NCBI RefSeq assembly: GCF_030540775.2
Contig: NZ_CP141266.1
Location: 979,001 to 1,043,000, forward strand
DNA: 64,000 bases
DNA from: Flavivirga abyssicola
GTDB lineage: Bacteria > Bacteroidota > Bacteroidia > Flavobacteriales > Flavobacteriaceae
Direction: 5' to 3'
The notes beneath the pieces are model-generated. The model was not told the DNA's origin. It saw only the letters and a list, made by a program, of their open reading frames with translations, and searched no databases. This document shows, piece by piece, positions 10,046 to 18,851 of the stretch (its first letter is position 1; each line of letters begins with the position of its first letter). The position numbers and the translations under genes were made by a program.

Positions 10046-10083
10046 CACAAAAAACCTCCAACCGGATAGGTTAAAGGTTTTTA
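10046..10083 (-). terminator. Second hairpin downstream of the fibrinogen-like gene
   Basis: AAAACCT (10051-10057) pairs with AGGTTTT (10075-10081), and AACC with GGTT inside it, with a two-base bulge on each side. Read on the minus strand the hairpin is followed by a T-rich run. It lies 100 bp beyond the stronger hairpin at 10159-10187 and may act as back-up before the regulator gene. Confidence 0.5.
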
Positions 10084-10158
10084 AGTAGGCTGCGCAAAAA
10101 TTTTGAGAACGTTAGTACAAAATAAGATTAATAGTAAACTCGCCAAGAAATTTCGAAA

Positions 10159-10187
10159 AAAGCCTCCTTATAAAATAAGAAGGCTTT
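10159..10187 (-). terminator. Rho-independent terminator of the fibrinogen-like gene
   Basis: A 13-bp stem with one mismatch (AAAGCCT... at 10159-10171 against ATAAG...GGCTTT at 10175-10187) and a 3-base loop lies 28 bp after the stop codon of the gene that ends at 10215. On the minus strand it is followed by CTTTTTTCG, a T-rich tail. Confidence 0.75.
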
Positions 10188-10214
10188 AAAAATCATAAAT
10201 TTATTAATGAATAC

Positions 10215-13200
10215 TTATTCTTTTATAATTCGTTTCACAGCTTCTTTACCTTCAGAAGTTATTTGTAAAAAATAAACACCTTTAGAGATATTAGATAGAT
10301 CTATTTGATGGATAGCCCCTACTTCATTAGTTGTCTTTTTAAGCACACGACCACTTATATCTACAATTTTGATTTGATCCATTGTCCTTTGTTCAGACTG
10401 AATGGTAATTATTTCATTAGCAGGATTAGGATATACGCTAATACCTCTAGCGAATATAGAGTCTTCTAAACTTAATGAATTCACTACATTAACTGTTCTA
10501 ATCACCTCTACAGCATCATTACAAGATGAGTCGCTAGCATTATAAGTTACACTATAACTTCCCAATTGATTTGTATTTACGGCCATATCATTAATCACCA
10601 CTGTAGAACCATCATCGGTTGTTGCTCCTAATTCTACATATGAATCTCCTTGTATGATTTCTTGAGGATTATCTCCTGTCAAGGTAATCACTGGTACTGT
10701 AGTATCTGTGGTAGTAATCGTAACTGTTGCATTTTTCATGGAAACATTACCATTAACGTCTGTTGCAGTAAGTGTTACAATATTTACTCCTAAATGCGTG
10801 CAATCAAAATCTGTTTGAGAAGCTACTAGTGTATCTACACCACATACATCTAATATTCCTGGCACAGGTATAAAAGTAACCACATCGTTGGTAGTTGACC
10901 ATTGTGCAGCATTACGACCTGGAACAATAATTGCGGCAGTACCATCTATGTTTTCTATTCCTTGTATTTTATCATTTCCCGAATCAAAAGTACTTGTACC
11001 ATGAATTTCTATACGATTAGTACTTTCAAATAGTTTAATCTGGGTTGTGGTTCCATCAGGAGTTGTGTCATAGTAGTGTACCTCATCAAAATCAATAATC
11101 GCAATTCGATTAGGAGCTGTTCCTATAGTGGTATATCTTATAATACCACCTTCCTCAGGATTCATATCTGTCATATCAAAAGCAATTAAATTGTTAGGGG
11201 TAGAGGTATTAGGAAGTGCATCCCAACCACAACACCCATCATCTCCTTCATCTGAAAAAGTAATAAATCCGTTAGAAGAAATGTAAAACTCCGTATAAAA
11301 GTTACCATAGAATCCAAAATTAAACCCAATAGGTAAAGCTGCGGATACCTCATCATCTTCCAATGTTACTTCGGTTCCAGTGCTACTAATGTCAACTCTA
11401 TCTATAGTTACTGTTGTATCTAGAGTATAACCACTAGCTAACGGGTCTGGACCTAAGAGATCATTAGCTGTTAATGAGGCTGTACCTGCCGCATCCAAAA
11501 CCAAGGTCTGATCCTGAGTGATGAAAGTGGGTCCTTCTTCATCTACCACAGTCACATCATAATTACAAGACACAGTAGCACCTGTATTGTCTAAGGTATC
11601 ATAAGTAAATGTCGTTGTAGATCCTACTGGCAAAAAGGTTCCGCTTGTTGGACCAGCAGTAATATTATTTGCACAAGGATAGTTATAAGTCACACCACAG
11701 GCATCTGTTTCCGCTTGTAAAGTTAAATTTCCTGGACATGATGGCACGGTTACCGTAACTGTGGTAGTACATGTCGCTTCATTACCACCACTATCTACAG
11801 CAGTTAATGTCACTAGATTATCTCCAATATCCGCACAAGTAAATACAGATTTATCTAAAGTAACACCTCCTGATGAGCAGTTATCTGTGAAACTCTCTAA
11901 TAGACTATTTGGATCTAACGTTACACTACCTGTTTCATCTAATTCTACAGAAAAAGGTGGTACGCATTGTATTACTGGCGGTACTGGATCTACAAGATTA
12001 AAAAACACACTAGCATTTGTTACATTTCCATTTACATCTGTTGCAGAAATGTTTACCGTATTAAATCCAGTATCACTACAGTTAAATTCAGTTTTACTAA
12101 TAGTCGTACTAGCTATACCACAGTCGTCTGTAACGGTAGTATTTAATGTTGCTAAGTCTAATGTTACCTCTCCATTACTATCTAATTCTATATTGAGAAA
12201 AGGTGCTGGTGGAGGTGTATTAATTATTGGTGGAGATTCTACAATAGTTACAGTAACATCTATTGTTACACTATTATTTTGCTCATCGGTAGCTGTGAAT
12301 TGTATAATATTATCTCCTACATCTGCACAGGTAAAACCTGTTTGACTTAGACTTAAGTTTATATTCGCTTCAGCACTACAATTATCTGTAAGTGTAAATC
12401 CAAAATCTGTTGGACTCACGCTTACATTTCCTGTGTTATCTAAAGTGGTACTTAGTGTTGGTGTTGCTAATGGCGAGAGATCACCACGAACCCAAACACG
12501 ATGAATCGTACTTTGTGTATTTACTGCATTATCGTCAACTTCCCAGCGACTTCCTCCTCCACGAATTCCCCAATGAAATTGCCCGCTACGCCAAAATGGA
12601 AACTCTGTTAAGGCATTATCGCCTTGACTTGAAAATACATTTATAGCTTGAGTAGGAATATTTGCGGTATGCCCTGGCAACGCCGTAAAATTAACAGCAT
12701 TATTAATGCCTGCGAAGTTGCCTAGACCTGTTTTAAGGTAAGTTAATATATTAGTGTAAGACGTTTTAAAGTTAATAATACGGTTGTGCCCTGTAGTTTC
12801 TCCATAAAAATGCACTTCTTCAAAATCGATTGACGCTGCAAGCACATTACCCATATGCCCCCAATTGACAGTACCAGCTTCATTGTCTCCAACAGTTGAA
12901 GACCCCAATAATGGAAGATCTGTATTTCGCACTGTAAGATCCGTATTATCTCCAGCTAAATGTACATAGTTGAGTATCATGAGCCAGCCACCGCCATCGG
13001 TATCATTGTCTAAAACACCTTGAAAAGTGCTGCCATTAAAATTAAAATAGTATGTACCACTAGACACACTTCCTACTGTAGATTGCAATAAGTTTTTAAA
13101 TGGATTTGCCATGGTTCCATCTCCAGCGTTTCCAAATACTGGTGCTGTAGTATCTTCTCCTGGACCACATTGGGCATTGGTTTTAATTTGAAAAAATAAA

Positions 13201-13268
13201 AATAAGATTGCAAATAGAGTAAAATGTTTAAAACTAGCTATTTTAGTTTTAGGGTAAAATTGTTTCAT
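10215..13268 (-). CDS. Large secreted multi-domain protein with fibrinogen-like N-terminus and T9SS sorting domain
   Basis: 1017 residues. After the signal peptide, about residues 33-270 contain a fibrinogen-C-like region (GTYYFNFNGSTFQGVLDNDTDGGGWLMILNY corresponds to the hallmark start; HRVWVRG closes it). Four HYR/Ig-like repeats follow (about 270-590), each with a FTCADxGDN-like strand and TATDxxGN. Next is a nidogen-like beta region (about 600-800), another HYR-like copy, a DUF5011-like Ig domain (about 850-930, YVELGATTDD), and a C-terminal type A T9SS sorting domain (about 940-1017, VYPNPANEIITIQ... GVYFLQI). It should be exported by the type IX system and attached to or released from the surface. 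Function is probably adhesion or glycan binding. No catalytic motif is visible. Confidence 0.82.
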   Translation of the reverse strand: MKQFYPKTKIASFKHFTLFAILFLFFQIKTNAQCGPGEDTTAPVFGNAGDGTMANPFKNLLQSTVGSVSSGTYYFNFNGSTFQGVLDNDTDGGGWLMILNYVHLAGDNTDLTVRNTDLPLLGSSTVGDNEAGTVNWGHMGNVLAASIDFEEVHFYGETTGHNRIINFKTSYTNILTYLKTGLGNFAGINNAVNFTALPGHTANIPTQAINVFSSQGDNALTEFPFWRSGQFHWGIRGGGSRWEVDDNAVNTQSTIHRVWVRGDLSPLATPTLSTTLDNTGNVSVSPTDFGFTLTDNCSAEANINLSLSQTGFTCADVGDNIIQFTATDEQNNSVTIDVTVTIVESPPIINTPPPAPFLNIELDSNGEVTLDLATLNTTVTDDCGIASTTISKTEFNCSDTGFNTVNISATDVNGNVTNASVFFNLVDPVPPVIQCVPPFSVELDETGSVTLDPNSLLESFTDNCSSGGVTLDKSVFTCADIGDNLVTLTAVDSGGNEATCTTTVTVTVPSCPGNLTLQAETDACGVTYNYPCANNITAGPTSGTFLPVGSTTTFTYDTLDNTGATVSCNYDVTVVDEEGPTFITQDQTLVLDAAGTASLTANDLLGPDPLASGYTLDTTVTIDRVDISSTGTEVTLEDDEVSAALPIGFNFGFYGNFYTEFYISSNGFITFSDEGDDGCCGWDALPNTSTPNNLIAFDMTDMNPEEGGIIRYTTIGTAPNRIAIIDFDEVHYYDTTPDGTTTQIKLFESTNRIEIHGTSTFDSGNDKIQGIENIDGTAAIIVPGRNAAQWSTTNDVVTFIPVPGILDVCGVDTLVASQTDFDCTHLGVNIVTLTATDVNGNVSMKNATVTITTTDTTVPVITLTGDNPQEIIQGDSYVELGATTDDGSTVVINDMAVNTNQLGSYSVTYNASDSSCNDAVEVIRTVNVVNSLSLEDSIFARGISVYPNPANEIITIQSEQRTMDQIKIVDISGRVLKKTTNEVGAIHQIDLSNISKGVYFLQITSEGKEAVKRIIKE

Positions 13269-13527
13269 AATTTGGGGTTTTAAGAGATTAGGTTAATTTG
13301 AATAAGGCTGTCTTTTTAAATAGGACAGATTTTATTATTTTAGTAATTCATCGTAAAAAAACATCGTTTCATCTATTTTTTACACTTTTTTTGGTATACA
13401 AAAAAGTATACAAAAAGCATTTCAAACTGATTACCAGTAGCTTATATATTTATTAGCTTTGTGATAAAGCATTGAATTAATTAATGTGAATTGTAGGTTT
13501 AAGTAAAATTTCATGGATGGGGTCTTA

Positions 13528-13941
13528 TTATTTTAAATTTAAATATTCAAGTATTGGGGTTCCTTTTGGGGCTTTCGTTTTTTTTCTTAATCTATATCGA
13601 CTTACAATAACACTGCGATCAGAAACACCTAATCTACCTGCAATCTCATGAGTGCTTAGATTTAAGTATTCTAGGGCTAACAGGCGTTCTTCAGATTTTG
13701 TTAATAGAACATCTTTGGCTTTTAGGCTTGTAAAAAAGAAAGGGTATAACTTCACAAACTGTTTTCTAAAGTTTTTCCAATCTTCTTGGGTTAAAATTTT
13801 TGTGTCAATGAGCGCCTCTATTTGATGTATATCAATAGTAACTCTCTCCTCATCAACTTTTAATACTTCTATTTTTTCTTTAATATTTGGTGATGGATTG
13901 TATATGAGTTCTAAGGTGTTTTTTATGTACTTTTTTAGCAT
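13528..13941 (-). CDS. Small stand-alone LuxR-type HTH protein
   Basis: 137 residues. The C-terminal half reads FRKQFVKLYPFFFTSLKAKDVLLTKSEERLLALEYLNLSTHEIAGRLGVSDRSVIVSRYRLRKK when taken in short blocks: an RNA-polymerase-regulator-type LuxR helix-turn-helix. The part before it resembles the segment that precedes the HTH in large propeller-type regulators such as the 7162-9957 protein (helix, 'NFRKQF', then 'LTKSEERLLA'). So it looks like the output half of such a regulator without sensor, membrane helix or receiver. It is 259 bp upstream of the fibrinogen-like gene in the same direction and may control it. Target unknown. Confidence 0.75.
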   Translation of the reverse strand: MLKKYIKNTLELIYNPSPNIKEKIEVLKVDEERVTIDIHQIEALIDTKILTQEDWKNFRKQFVKLYPFFFTSLKAKDVLLTKSEERLLALEYLNLSTHEIAGRLGVSDRSVIVSRYRLRKKTKAPKGTPILEYLNLK

Positions 13942-14127
13942 TATAATTAATAGAGATTAAATAAGAGATGAATTAAAACTAATAGCGCATGCGTTAGAGA
14001 TAAGAATATCACAATTGGTGTTAGTGTCTTACAAGATTTGTGAGATATCATTCTTTTTATGTTAATAGGTTTCACAATAAATTTGGTTATATGATATAAG
14101 ACAGGTAATCTATAAAGCACCCTATTT

Positions 14128-15594
14128 TTAATCGAGTATAAATTTAAATCCAGTTGAAATGATGCCTGCCTTTAATCCATCGCTTCTGTTGTAGATACTA
14201 TACTTTATATCAAATGACTTAAGACCAAGATTAAAAATTTTAAACTTTGTAAATATGTCGGTATATCTTAATCCTAAGCCATATTGATTGCTATTAAATT
14301 TGGATAAATCGTAGTCTGAGGTATAAAATTCTGATGTAGACAGGTGTGTTTCGTAAGGCGCAAAATAATCAGCCGCTGTTTGATTATAAAAACGATACGT
14401 TGGGTACAATGTAAACTTACCCTGAGATAGCTTTATAGGTAATTCCAGACTTAAAGTATGTGAATTAACACCCCAATCATCAAAATAATAACGGTAATAG
14501 GTTCTAAGGGAAACCACTTCGTTTATGTAATAATTAAATCGTGCACCAATCGGTATCTTAAAACGAGAATCTGGCAATCGTTCTATATCATCAGCCAGAT
14601 GAAAAACATCCTTATTCCTTCGAGACGTATAATTAGGAATACTTGAAGCATTACCTACATAATAATTAGCTCTATCTGCAAAGTAAACACGCTGCATAGG
14701 GTTTGCGAGCCAGCCATTTTGTTGTACTACATCTAAAAATATGGAAAATTGAGCATGCTTACTGAGTATCTGTGAGAATCCTAACGATAAGGTATAAGAA
14801 TTACGAGCTTTATTGGTGATTAACGCTGTATTAAATGGAGACCATACATTGGCTCCGTTCTTGTTAATAATACTTCCATTTTGATCTAAAATATCTACAC
14901 CATTAAAAAAGCCGTTATTTAAACTTTCACCTGCTTCAATATAGGAGTCTATTTCGGTTGGATATCTGGGCTGCCATGCATCCAGGTATACTTGTCCTTT
15001 GATACTTAGTTCTGTGTTTTTTTCATTGAACAATTTTGTATAACCTCCACCAAAACCTGTAGAGATATAATCGTATTCTGTAGCGAATGCAGCATTAACA
15101 CTCCAGATAGAATTCCTATCATCAGAGCTATGACTATAACTCACATTAACACCACCCCATATATCTTGTGCAGAAGCTCCAGAGGATGCTACCCATGGAC
15201 TACCCATCGAGTTAACTGTATTATTACCTCCATTACCCTCATCATCGTCATCATCATGACCTCCAGCAGAAGCTCCTGAAGCATCAAAAGGGTCTAAATT
15301 ACTAGAGGAAGCCGAGGTATAGGCAGATATCCCCGCATCTACTGTTAACACATCATCGGCATTCATAGGAATGGCTACAACAATAGTTGGCGTAATGTCA
15401 GTAAGATACTCATCTCCAATACCTCCGGTAACCGAAGCATGGTTTCCATCCTGGGTATAATAACTTACAAGAAAATCTAATTCTGTCGATTCCAGGACAC
15501 GCTTTTTATAGGTATCAATGGAATCTTTAGACTTTGCTTGTGAAAACCCAAAAACGGAAAACAAAAATGTAACTATAATAAATCCCTTTCTCAT
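14128..15594 (-). CDS. DUF3570-family predicted outer membrane beta-barrel protein
   Basis: I place the start at 15594 (MRKGFIIVTF, a clear signal peptide) instead of further upstream, because the longer reading would run through the previous gene's end. This gives 488 residues. The body is rich in alternating, aromatic-flanked strands (e.g. VVSLRTYYRYYFDDWGV, YGLGLRYTDIF), consistent with an outer membrane barrel, and ends in FKFILD. I recognise it as DUF3570. A low-complexity insert at about 100-145 contains an Asp/Gly run and two SGAS motifs (DASGAS 104-109, SSGAS 137-141), resembling the Ser/Thr-Gly-Ala-Ser/Thr sites modified by ApbE flavin transferases. It is the last gene of the thioredoxin-apbE-DUF4266-DUF3570 unit. 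Confidence 0.82.
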   Translation of the reverse strand: MRKGFIIVTFLFSVFGFSQAKSKDSIDTYKKRVLESTELDFLVSYYTQDGNHASVTGGIGDEYLTDITPTIVVAIPMNADDVLTVDAGISAYTSASSSNLDPFDASGASAGGHDDDDDEGNGGNNTVNSMGSPWVASSGASAQDIWGGVNVSYSHSSDDRNSIWSVNAAFATEYDYISTGFGGGYTKLFNEKNTELSIKGQVYLDAWQPRYPTEIDSYIEAGESLNNGFFNGVDILDQNGSIINKNGANVWSPFNTALITNKARNSYTLSLGFSQILSKHAQFSIFLDVVQQNGWLANPMQRVYFADRANYYVGNASSIPNYTSRRNKDVFHLADDIERLPDSRFKIPIGARFNYYINEVVSLRTYYRYYFDDWGVNSHTLSLELPIKLSQGKFTLYPTYRFYNQTAADYFAPYETHLSTSEFYTSDYDLSKFNSNQYGLGLRYTDIFTKFKIFNLGLKSFDIKYSIYNRSDGLKAGIISTGFKFILD

Positions 15595-15595
15595 A

Positions 15596-15805
15596 TTAGT
15601 TGCATCCACAGCCTCCCCCTGTTTTACCTCCATTAGCACCAGATGCGGCTTCTCTGTATACTTGAAAGTTAGTTTCGAAACGATGTATTGTTAATGACGA
15701 CAACTTCATGTCCGGATCATTGATATTAACTTTTTCATACTCCTTGACTGCTACGCAAGAAGACAAGCTCATTAAAGCCAATACGATAAGAAGACCTCTG
15801 CTCAT
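15596..15805 (-). CDS. DUF4266-family small lipoprotein
   Basis: 69 residues. A lipoprotein signal (ALMSLSSC) is followed by the short DUF4266-type segment KEYEKVNINDPDMKLSS, and the C-terminus is Gly/Cys-rich (ends GGGCGCN). It also contains ASGAN, close to an ApbE target motif. Its stop codon lies one base before the start codon of the DUF3570 gene, so the two are translationally tied. DUF4266 and DUF3570 genes commonly travel together with apbE, from memory of the families. The C-terminal Cys pair could bind metal or be a thioredoxin substrate, but this is inference. Confidence 0.82.
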   Translation of the reverse strand: MSRGLLIVLALMSLSSCVAVKEYEKVNINDPDMKLSSLTIHRFETNFQVYREAASGANGGKTGGGCGCN

Positions 15806-15828
15806 ATGTAATTGATTTTCTTTTTTAA

Positions 15829-16800
15829 TTAATTCTTAATATTATTTGAATAATAGACTTTCCCTTTATCATCTACTATAATGCATTCTATAGATTGCAT
15901 TTGATTGATGCGGTTTAGCCCAACATCTTTTCCCATTACAAAAATTGAAGTTGCTAATGCGTCTGCCAGTTCTGCACTGGGAGCTAATACACTTACGCTA
16001 ACAATTCCGCTACTTGGATAACCAGTGCGGGGATCTATAATGTGTGTATATGTTTTACCATTAAAAGTCACTTGCTTCTCGTAATTACCCGAAGTAACAA
16101 CTGCTTTTTCGTGAATTGGTAATAGTGCGAATACTTTATTTTTATTCAAGGGGTTTTTTATAGCAACCTTCCAATCGTCTCTATTTGTTTGTCTTCCCCA
16201 TGAATTTAAATCTCCGGAAGCGTTAATGATTCCAGCCTTAACACCTTTTTGTTTTAATAACGCCTTCGCCTTATCGGCAGCATAACCTTTACCAATGGCT
16301 CCAAAACCAATTTTCATTCCTTTTAGCTTTAGAAATACGGTTTGCGCTTCATTATTTAAAATGATATGCCTGTACCCTACTTTGGCTACCGATTGTGCTA
16401 TCGCTTTTTTTGTTGGCATGGTTTTCATACTACCATCAAACTTCCATATTCTATCCATAGAAGCATAGCTAATGTCAAAAGCCCCATCTGTGAGTTTAGA
16501 AATCTTTATAGCACGTTGAATAAGCTCGAATAATTCCTTATCAACTTTAACTGGTTTAATTCCGGCATTGTTATTAATTAAAGAGGTTTGAGAATTTGTG
16601 TCCCAGGACGAGATTAGACGTTCTATCCTTGAAATTTCTTGTATCGCAATATCTATATACGCATTGGCCTCTTTTTCGGTATCTGCTACCACCGTAATGT
16701 CAAATCCACTGCCCATTAATAGAACGGCTCGTTTACAGGTTATCTGGGCAGTGGCCAAATTAAAACTTAAAAATATGATTATGCAAAATCGTTTTAGCAT
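15829..16800 (-). CDS. apbE: FAD:protein FMN transferase (ApbE)
   Basis: 323 residues with a cleavable signal peptide, so it acts outside the cytoplasm. It transfers FMN from FAD to Ser/Thr of extracytoplasmic redox proteins with Mg2+. The family motifs are present: RLISSWDTNSQTSLIN, GAFDISYASM, MKIGFGAIGKGYAADKA, INASGDLNSWG and the C-terminal HIIDPRTGYP. Length is normal. It sits between a thioredoxin-like gene (10 bp upstream) and DUF4266/DUF3570 genes, suggesting that one of these is its substrate or redox partner. No NQR/RNF subunit lies in the window. Confidence 0.92.
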   Translation of the reverse strand: MLKRFCIIIFLSFNLATAQITCKRAVLLMGSGFDITVVADTEKEANAYIDIAIQEISRIERLISSWDTNSQTSLINNNAGIKPVKVDKELFELIQRAIKISKLTDGAFDISYASMDRIWKFDGSMKTMPTKKAIAQSVAKVGYRHIILNNEAQTVFLKLKGMKIGFGAIGKGYAADKAKALLKQKGVKAGIINASGDLNSWGRQTNRDDWKVAIKNPLNKNKVFALLPIHEKAVVTSGNYEKQVTFNGKTYTHIIDPRTGYPSSGIVSVSVLAPSAELADALATSIFVMGKDVGLNRINQMQSIECIIVDDKGKVYYSNNIKN

Positions 16801-16810
16801 GTGCTTTCAG

Positions 16811-17233
16811 TTAAAATGAATTAAGGACGTTAATGTAGTCTTGTGGTTTCATTTTATTGTATCCTACCTGACCTAATACATCTCCATTTTTATTGAGAAC
16901 AGCAACTAGTGGGAAATATCCATTTTTGTTGTAACGCTCTGCTAATTGATTGTTTTGTTTTTGAATGTCTTTATGTAATGCATTTTTTTTACGTCTTGGA
17001 AAATCGGCTTTCAGTAATACATAATGTTCTTTAGCATAATTTTTAAATACCTGAGAGCTCCAAATCTCTTTTTCTAATTTCATACAAGGTGCACACCAAT
17101 CTGATCCAGAAAAAACAAGTATGACTTTCTGTTCTTTTTTTTCTGCAATTTTCTTTGCATCCTCAAAATTTGTATTCCAATTTTGACTAAAACCAAGGGA
17201 CGTTGTAAATAACACCAGTATTATATATTTCAT
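16811..17233 (-). CDS. Secreted thioredoxin-fold protein (thioredoxin_7 type)
   Basis: I choose the ATG at 17233 (MKYIILVLFTTSLGFSQ, a good signal peptide); a longer reading has no signal. This gives 140 residues. The catalytic motif is SGSDWCAPCMKLEKEIW, with the CxxC redox pair near residue 50, and the cis-proline strand is GYFPLVAVLN. It is predicted to be periplasmic. First gene of the operon with apbE, DUF4266 and DUF3570, diverging from the sigma factor gene with a 128-bp gap. It may keep the Cys residues of DUF4266 reduced. The partner is inferred. Confidence 0.88.
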   Translation of the reverse strand: MKYIILVLFTTSLGFSQNWNTNFEDAKKIAEKKEQKVILVFSGSDWCAPCMKLEKEIWSSQVFKNYAKEHYVLLKADFPRRKKNALHKDIQKQNNQLAERYNKNGYFPLVAVLNKNGDVLGQVGYNKMKPQDYINVLNSF

Positions 17234-17361
17234 GATTAAGGGTAATTTGTGATGCAGTTTTCTACTCCATTTCAATTGTAAGACAGGCAAAATTGAAGTC
17301 ACCCTATTTTTTTAGGATTATTTTTTGGAGTTTGACTATTTTTACCTCGATTTTATATAAA

Positions 17362-17883
17362 ATGTTAGAAAAGGAACCATCTGTTTGTGAGGAACGTAAT
17401 TACAACAAGCTATTTCGTAAGTTTTACGAACCTGCTACGAAATATATTTATTATAAATGTGGTGATTTTCAGCAAGCAGAAGACATTGTACAAAATGTTT
17501 TTATAAAATTGTGGAAACTTTGTAACACGATCACTTACTCTAAAGCCAAATCATATATCTATACCGCTTGTAATAACCTGTTTTTAAATCATGTTGCACA
17601 CCAAAAAGTAAAACTTAAGCATCAAAAAACGCTCACAGACAACATAGATTATGAAAGTCCGGATTTCATAATTGAAATTGATGAATTTAGAGAAAAGCTT
17701 AAAGCCGCTATTAATACATTATCTGTAAAGGAACGTGAGGTATTTTTATTAAGTAGAGTTGAAAAAAAGACTTATAAAGAAATTGCAGAAATTACAGGGT
17801 TAACGGTGAAAGCTATTGAACGTAGAATGAGTATAGCGTTAAGGGAGTTAAGAGATATCCTGGGTAAAGAAATTAAAGTGTAA
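17362..17883 (+). CDS. ECF-type RNA polymerase sigma factor
   Basis: The start at 17362 (MLEKEPSVCEERNYNKLF) gives 173 residues, the usual ECF size; an upstream in-frame ATG at 17293 would add a hydrophobic extension not seen in the family. Region 2 spans about 15-85 (FYEPATKYIYYKCGDFQQAEDIVQNVFIKLW) and region 4 about 120-170 (LSVKEREVFLLSRVEKKTYKEIAE and a KAIERRMSIALREL recognition helix). It is followed by a FecR-like anti-sigma and a TonB receptor gene, so it belongs to the cell-surface-signalling type (FecI group) that activates the transporter genes next to it. Confidence 0.93.
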   Translation: MLEKEPSVCEERNYNKLFRKFYEPATKYIYYKCGDFQQAEDIVQNVFIKLWKLCNTITYSKAKSYIYTACNNLFLNHVAHQKVKLKHQKTLTDNIDYESPDFIIEIDEFREKLKAAINTLSVKEREVFLLSRVEKKTYKEIAEITGLTVKAIERRMSIALRELRDILGKEIKV

Positions 17884-17930
17884 ATAGGGTAATTTCTTTT
17901 TTTACTGTCTAATATATAAGACAAAAGCTT

Positions 17931-18848
17931 ATGGCAAAAAATTACATTCACGACGATACTTTTTTAGGAAGATGGATTGCAGGAGAGCTTTCTAAAGATG
18001 AGCTTAAAGCATTTGAGCAATCTGAAGCTTTTAAGCAATTTGAAATTATTAACAGGGAGTCACAACTTCTTGTTGGTCCTAATGTTGACACAGAAGCAGC
18101 ATTACTAATAGTAAAGCAAAAACTGCAAACCAGCTCAAAAACGTCAAAAGTTAAGCAATTGTGGTACTCTATAGCAGTTGCAGCTGTTTTAATAATAAGC
18201 TTGGGACTGTACTTAACTTCAAACAAAACGTATACCACAGCTATTGGAGAAAAACAGACCATAACATTGGCCGATGGCTCTGTAATTAACCTAAATGCTA
18301 ACTCAAGCTTATCTCATAAACGTTTTTTTTGGTTAAATAATAAGACTGTTAAATTAACTGGCGAAGCCTATTTTAAAATTAAAAAGAAAGGTCCCTTTGT
18401 TGTAAACACTTCAAAAGGTGATATTAATGTTTTAGGCACAGAATTTAATGTTAAAGACAGAACCCAATTTGAAATAAAATGTTATGAGGGTAAAATACGC
18501 TTTACAAAACTAAATAATATAGATACTACCAAGGTTTTTACACTAACTAAAGGTTCGCAAATTCTTTTAGATCATAATACTATAAAAGAACAAACTTTTA
18601 AAGAAGATACACCTGATTGGAAAACTGGTATTTCTAAATTTACAGATCAACCACTTTCTATCGTTCTGGAAGAGTTAACTTATCTTTACCCTATCACTTT
18701 CAATATAAACACCATAGATACTAAACGTTTATTTTCGGGTAGTTTTACACATAATAATCTTGAAAATGCATTGCAAACGACTTTAATTCCTATGGGCATA
18801 ACATATCAAAAAGCAAAAGATAGTCATGTTATTATTTTATCTAAATAA
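17931..18848 (+). CDS. FecR-family anti-sigma factor
   Basis: 305 residues. The cytoplasmic N-terminus (about 1-75, FLGRWIAGELSKDEL) should bind the sigma factor. One membrane helix follows at about 78-96. The periplasmic FecR domain (about 105-215) shows the typical TLADGSVINLNANSSLSH, LTGEAYFKI and VLGTEFNV blocks. The C-terminal DUF4974/STN-like part (about 235-305) has FSGSFTHNNLENALQ. It would receive the signal from the receptor's N-terminal domain. It begins 47 bp after the sigma gene and ends 3 bp before the receptor gene. Confidence 0.94.
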   Translation: MAKNYIHDDTFLGRWIAGELSKDELKAFEQSEAFKQFEIINRESQLLVGPNVDTEAALLIVKQKLQTSSKTSKVKQLWYSIAVAAVLIISLGLYLTSNKTYTTAIGEKQTITLADGSVINLNANSSLSHKRFFWLNNKTVKLTGEAYFKIKKKGPFVVNTSKGDINVLGTEFNVKDRTQFEIKCYEGKIRFTKLNNIDTTKVFTLTKGSQILLDHNTIKEQTFKEDTPDWKTGISKFTDQPLSIVLEELTYLYPITFNINTIDTKRLFSGSFTHNNLENALQTTLIPMGITYQKAKDSHVIILSK

Positions 18849-18851
18849 AGA

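Noticed and set aside
15594-15639. Longer DUF3570 start upstream of 15594
   Set aside because: It would overlap the DUF4266 reading frame and lacks a signal peptide at its N-terminus, whereas the start at 15594 gives a proper signal.
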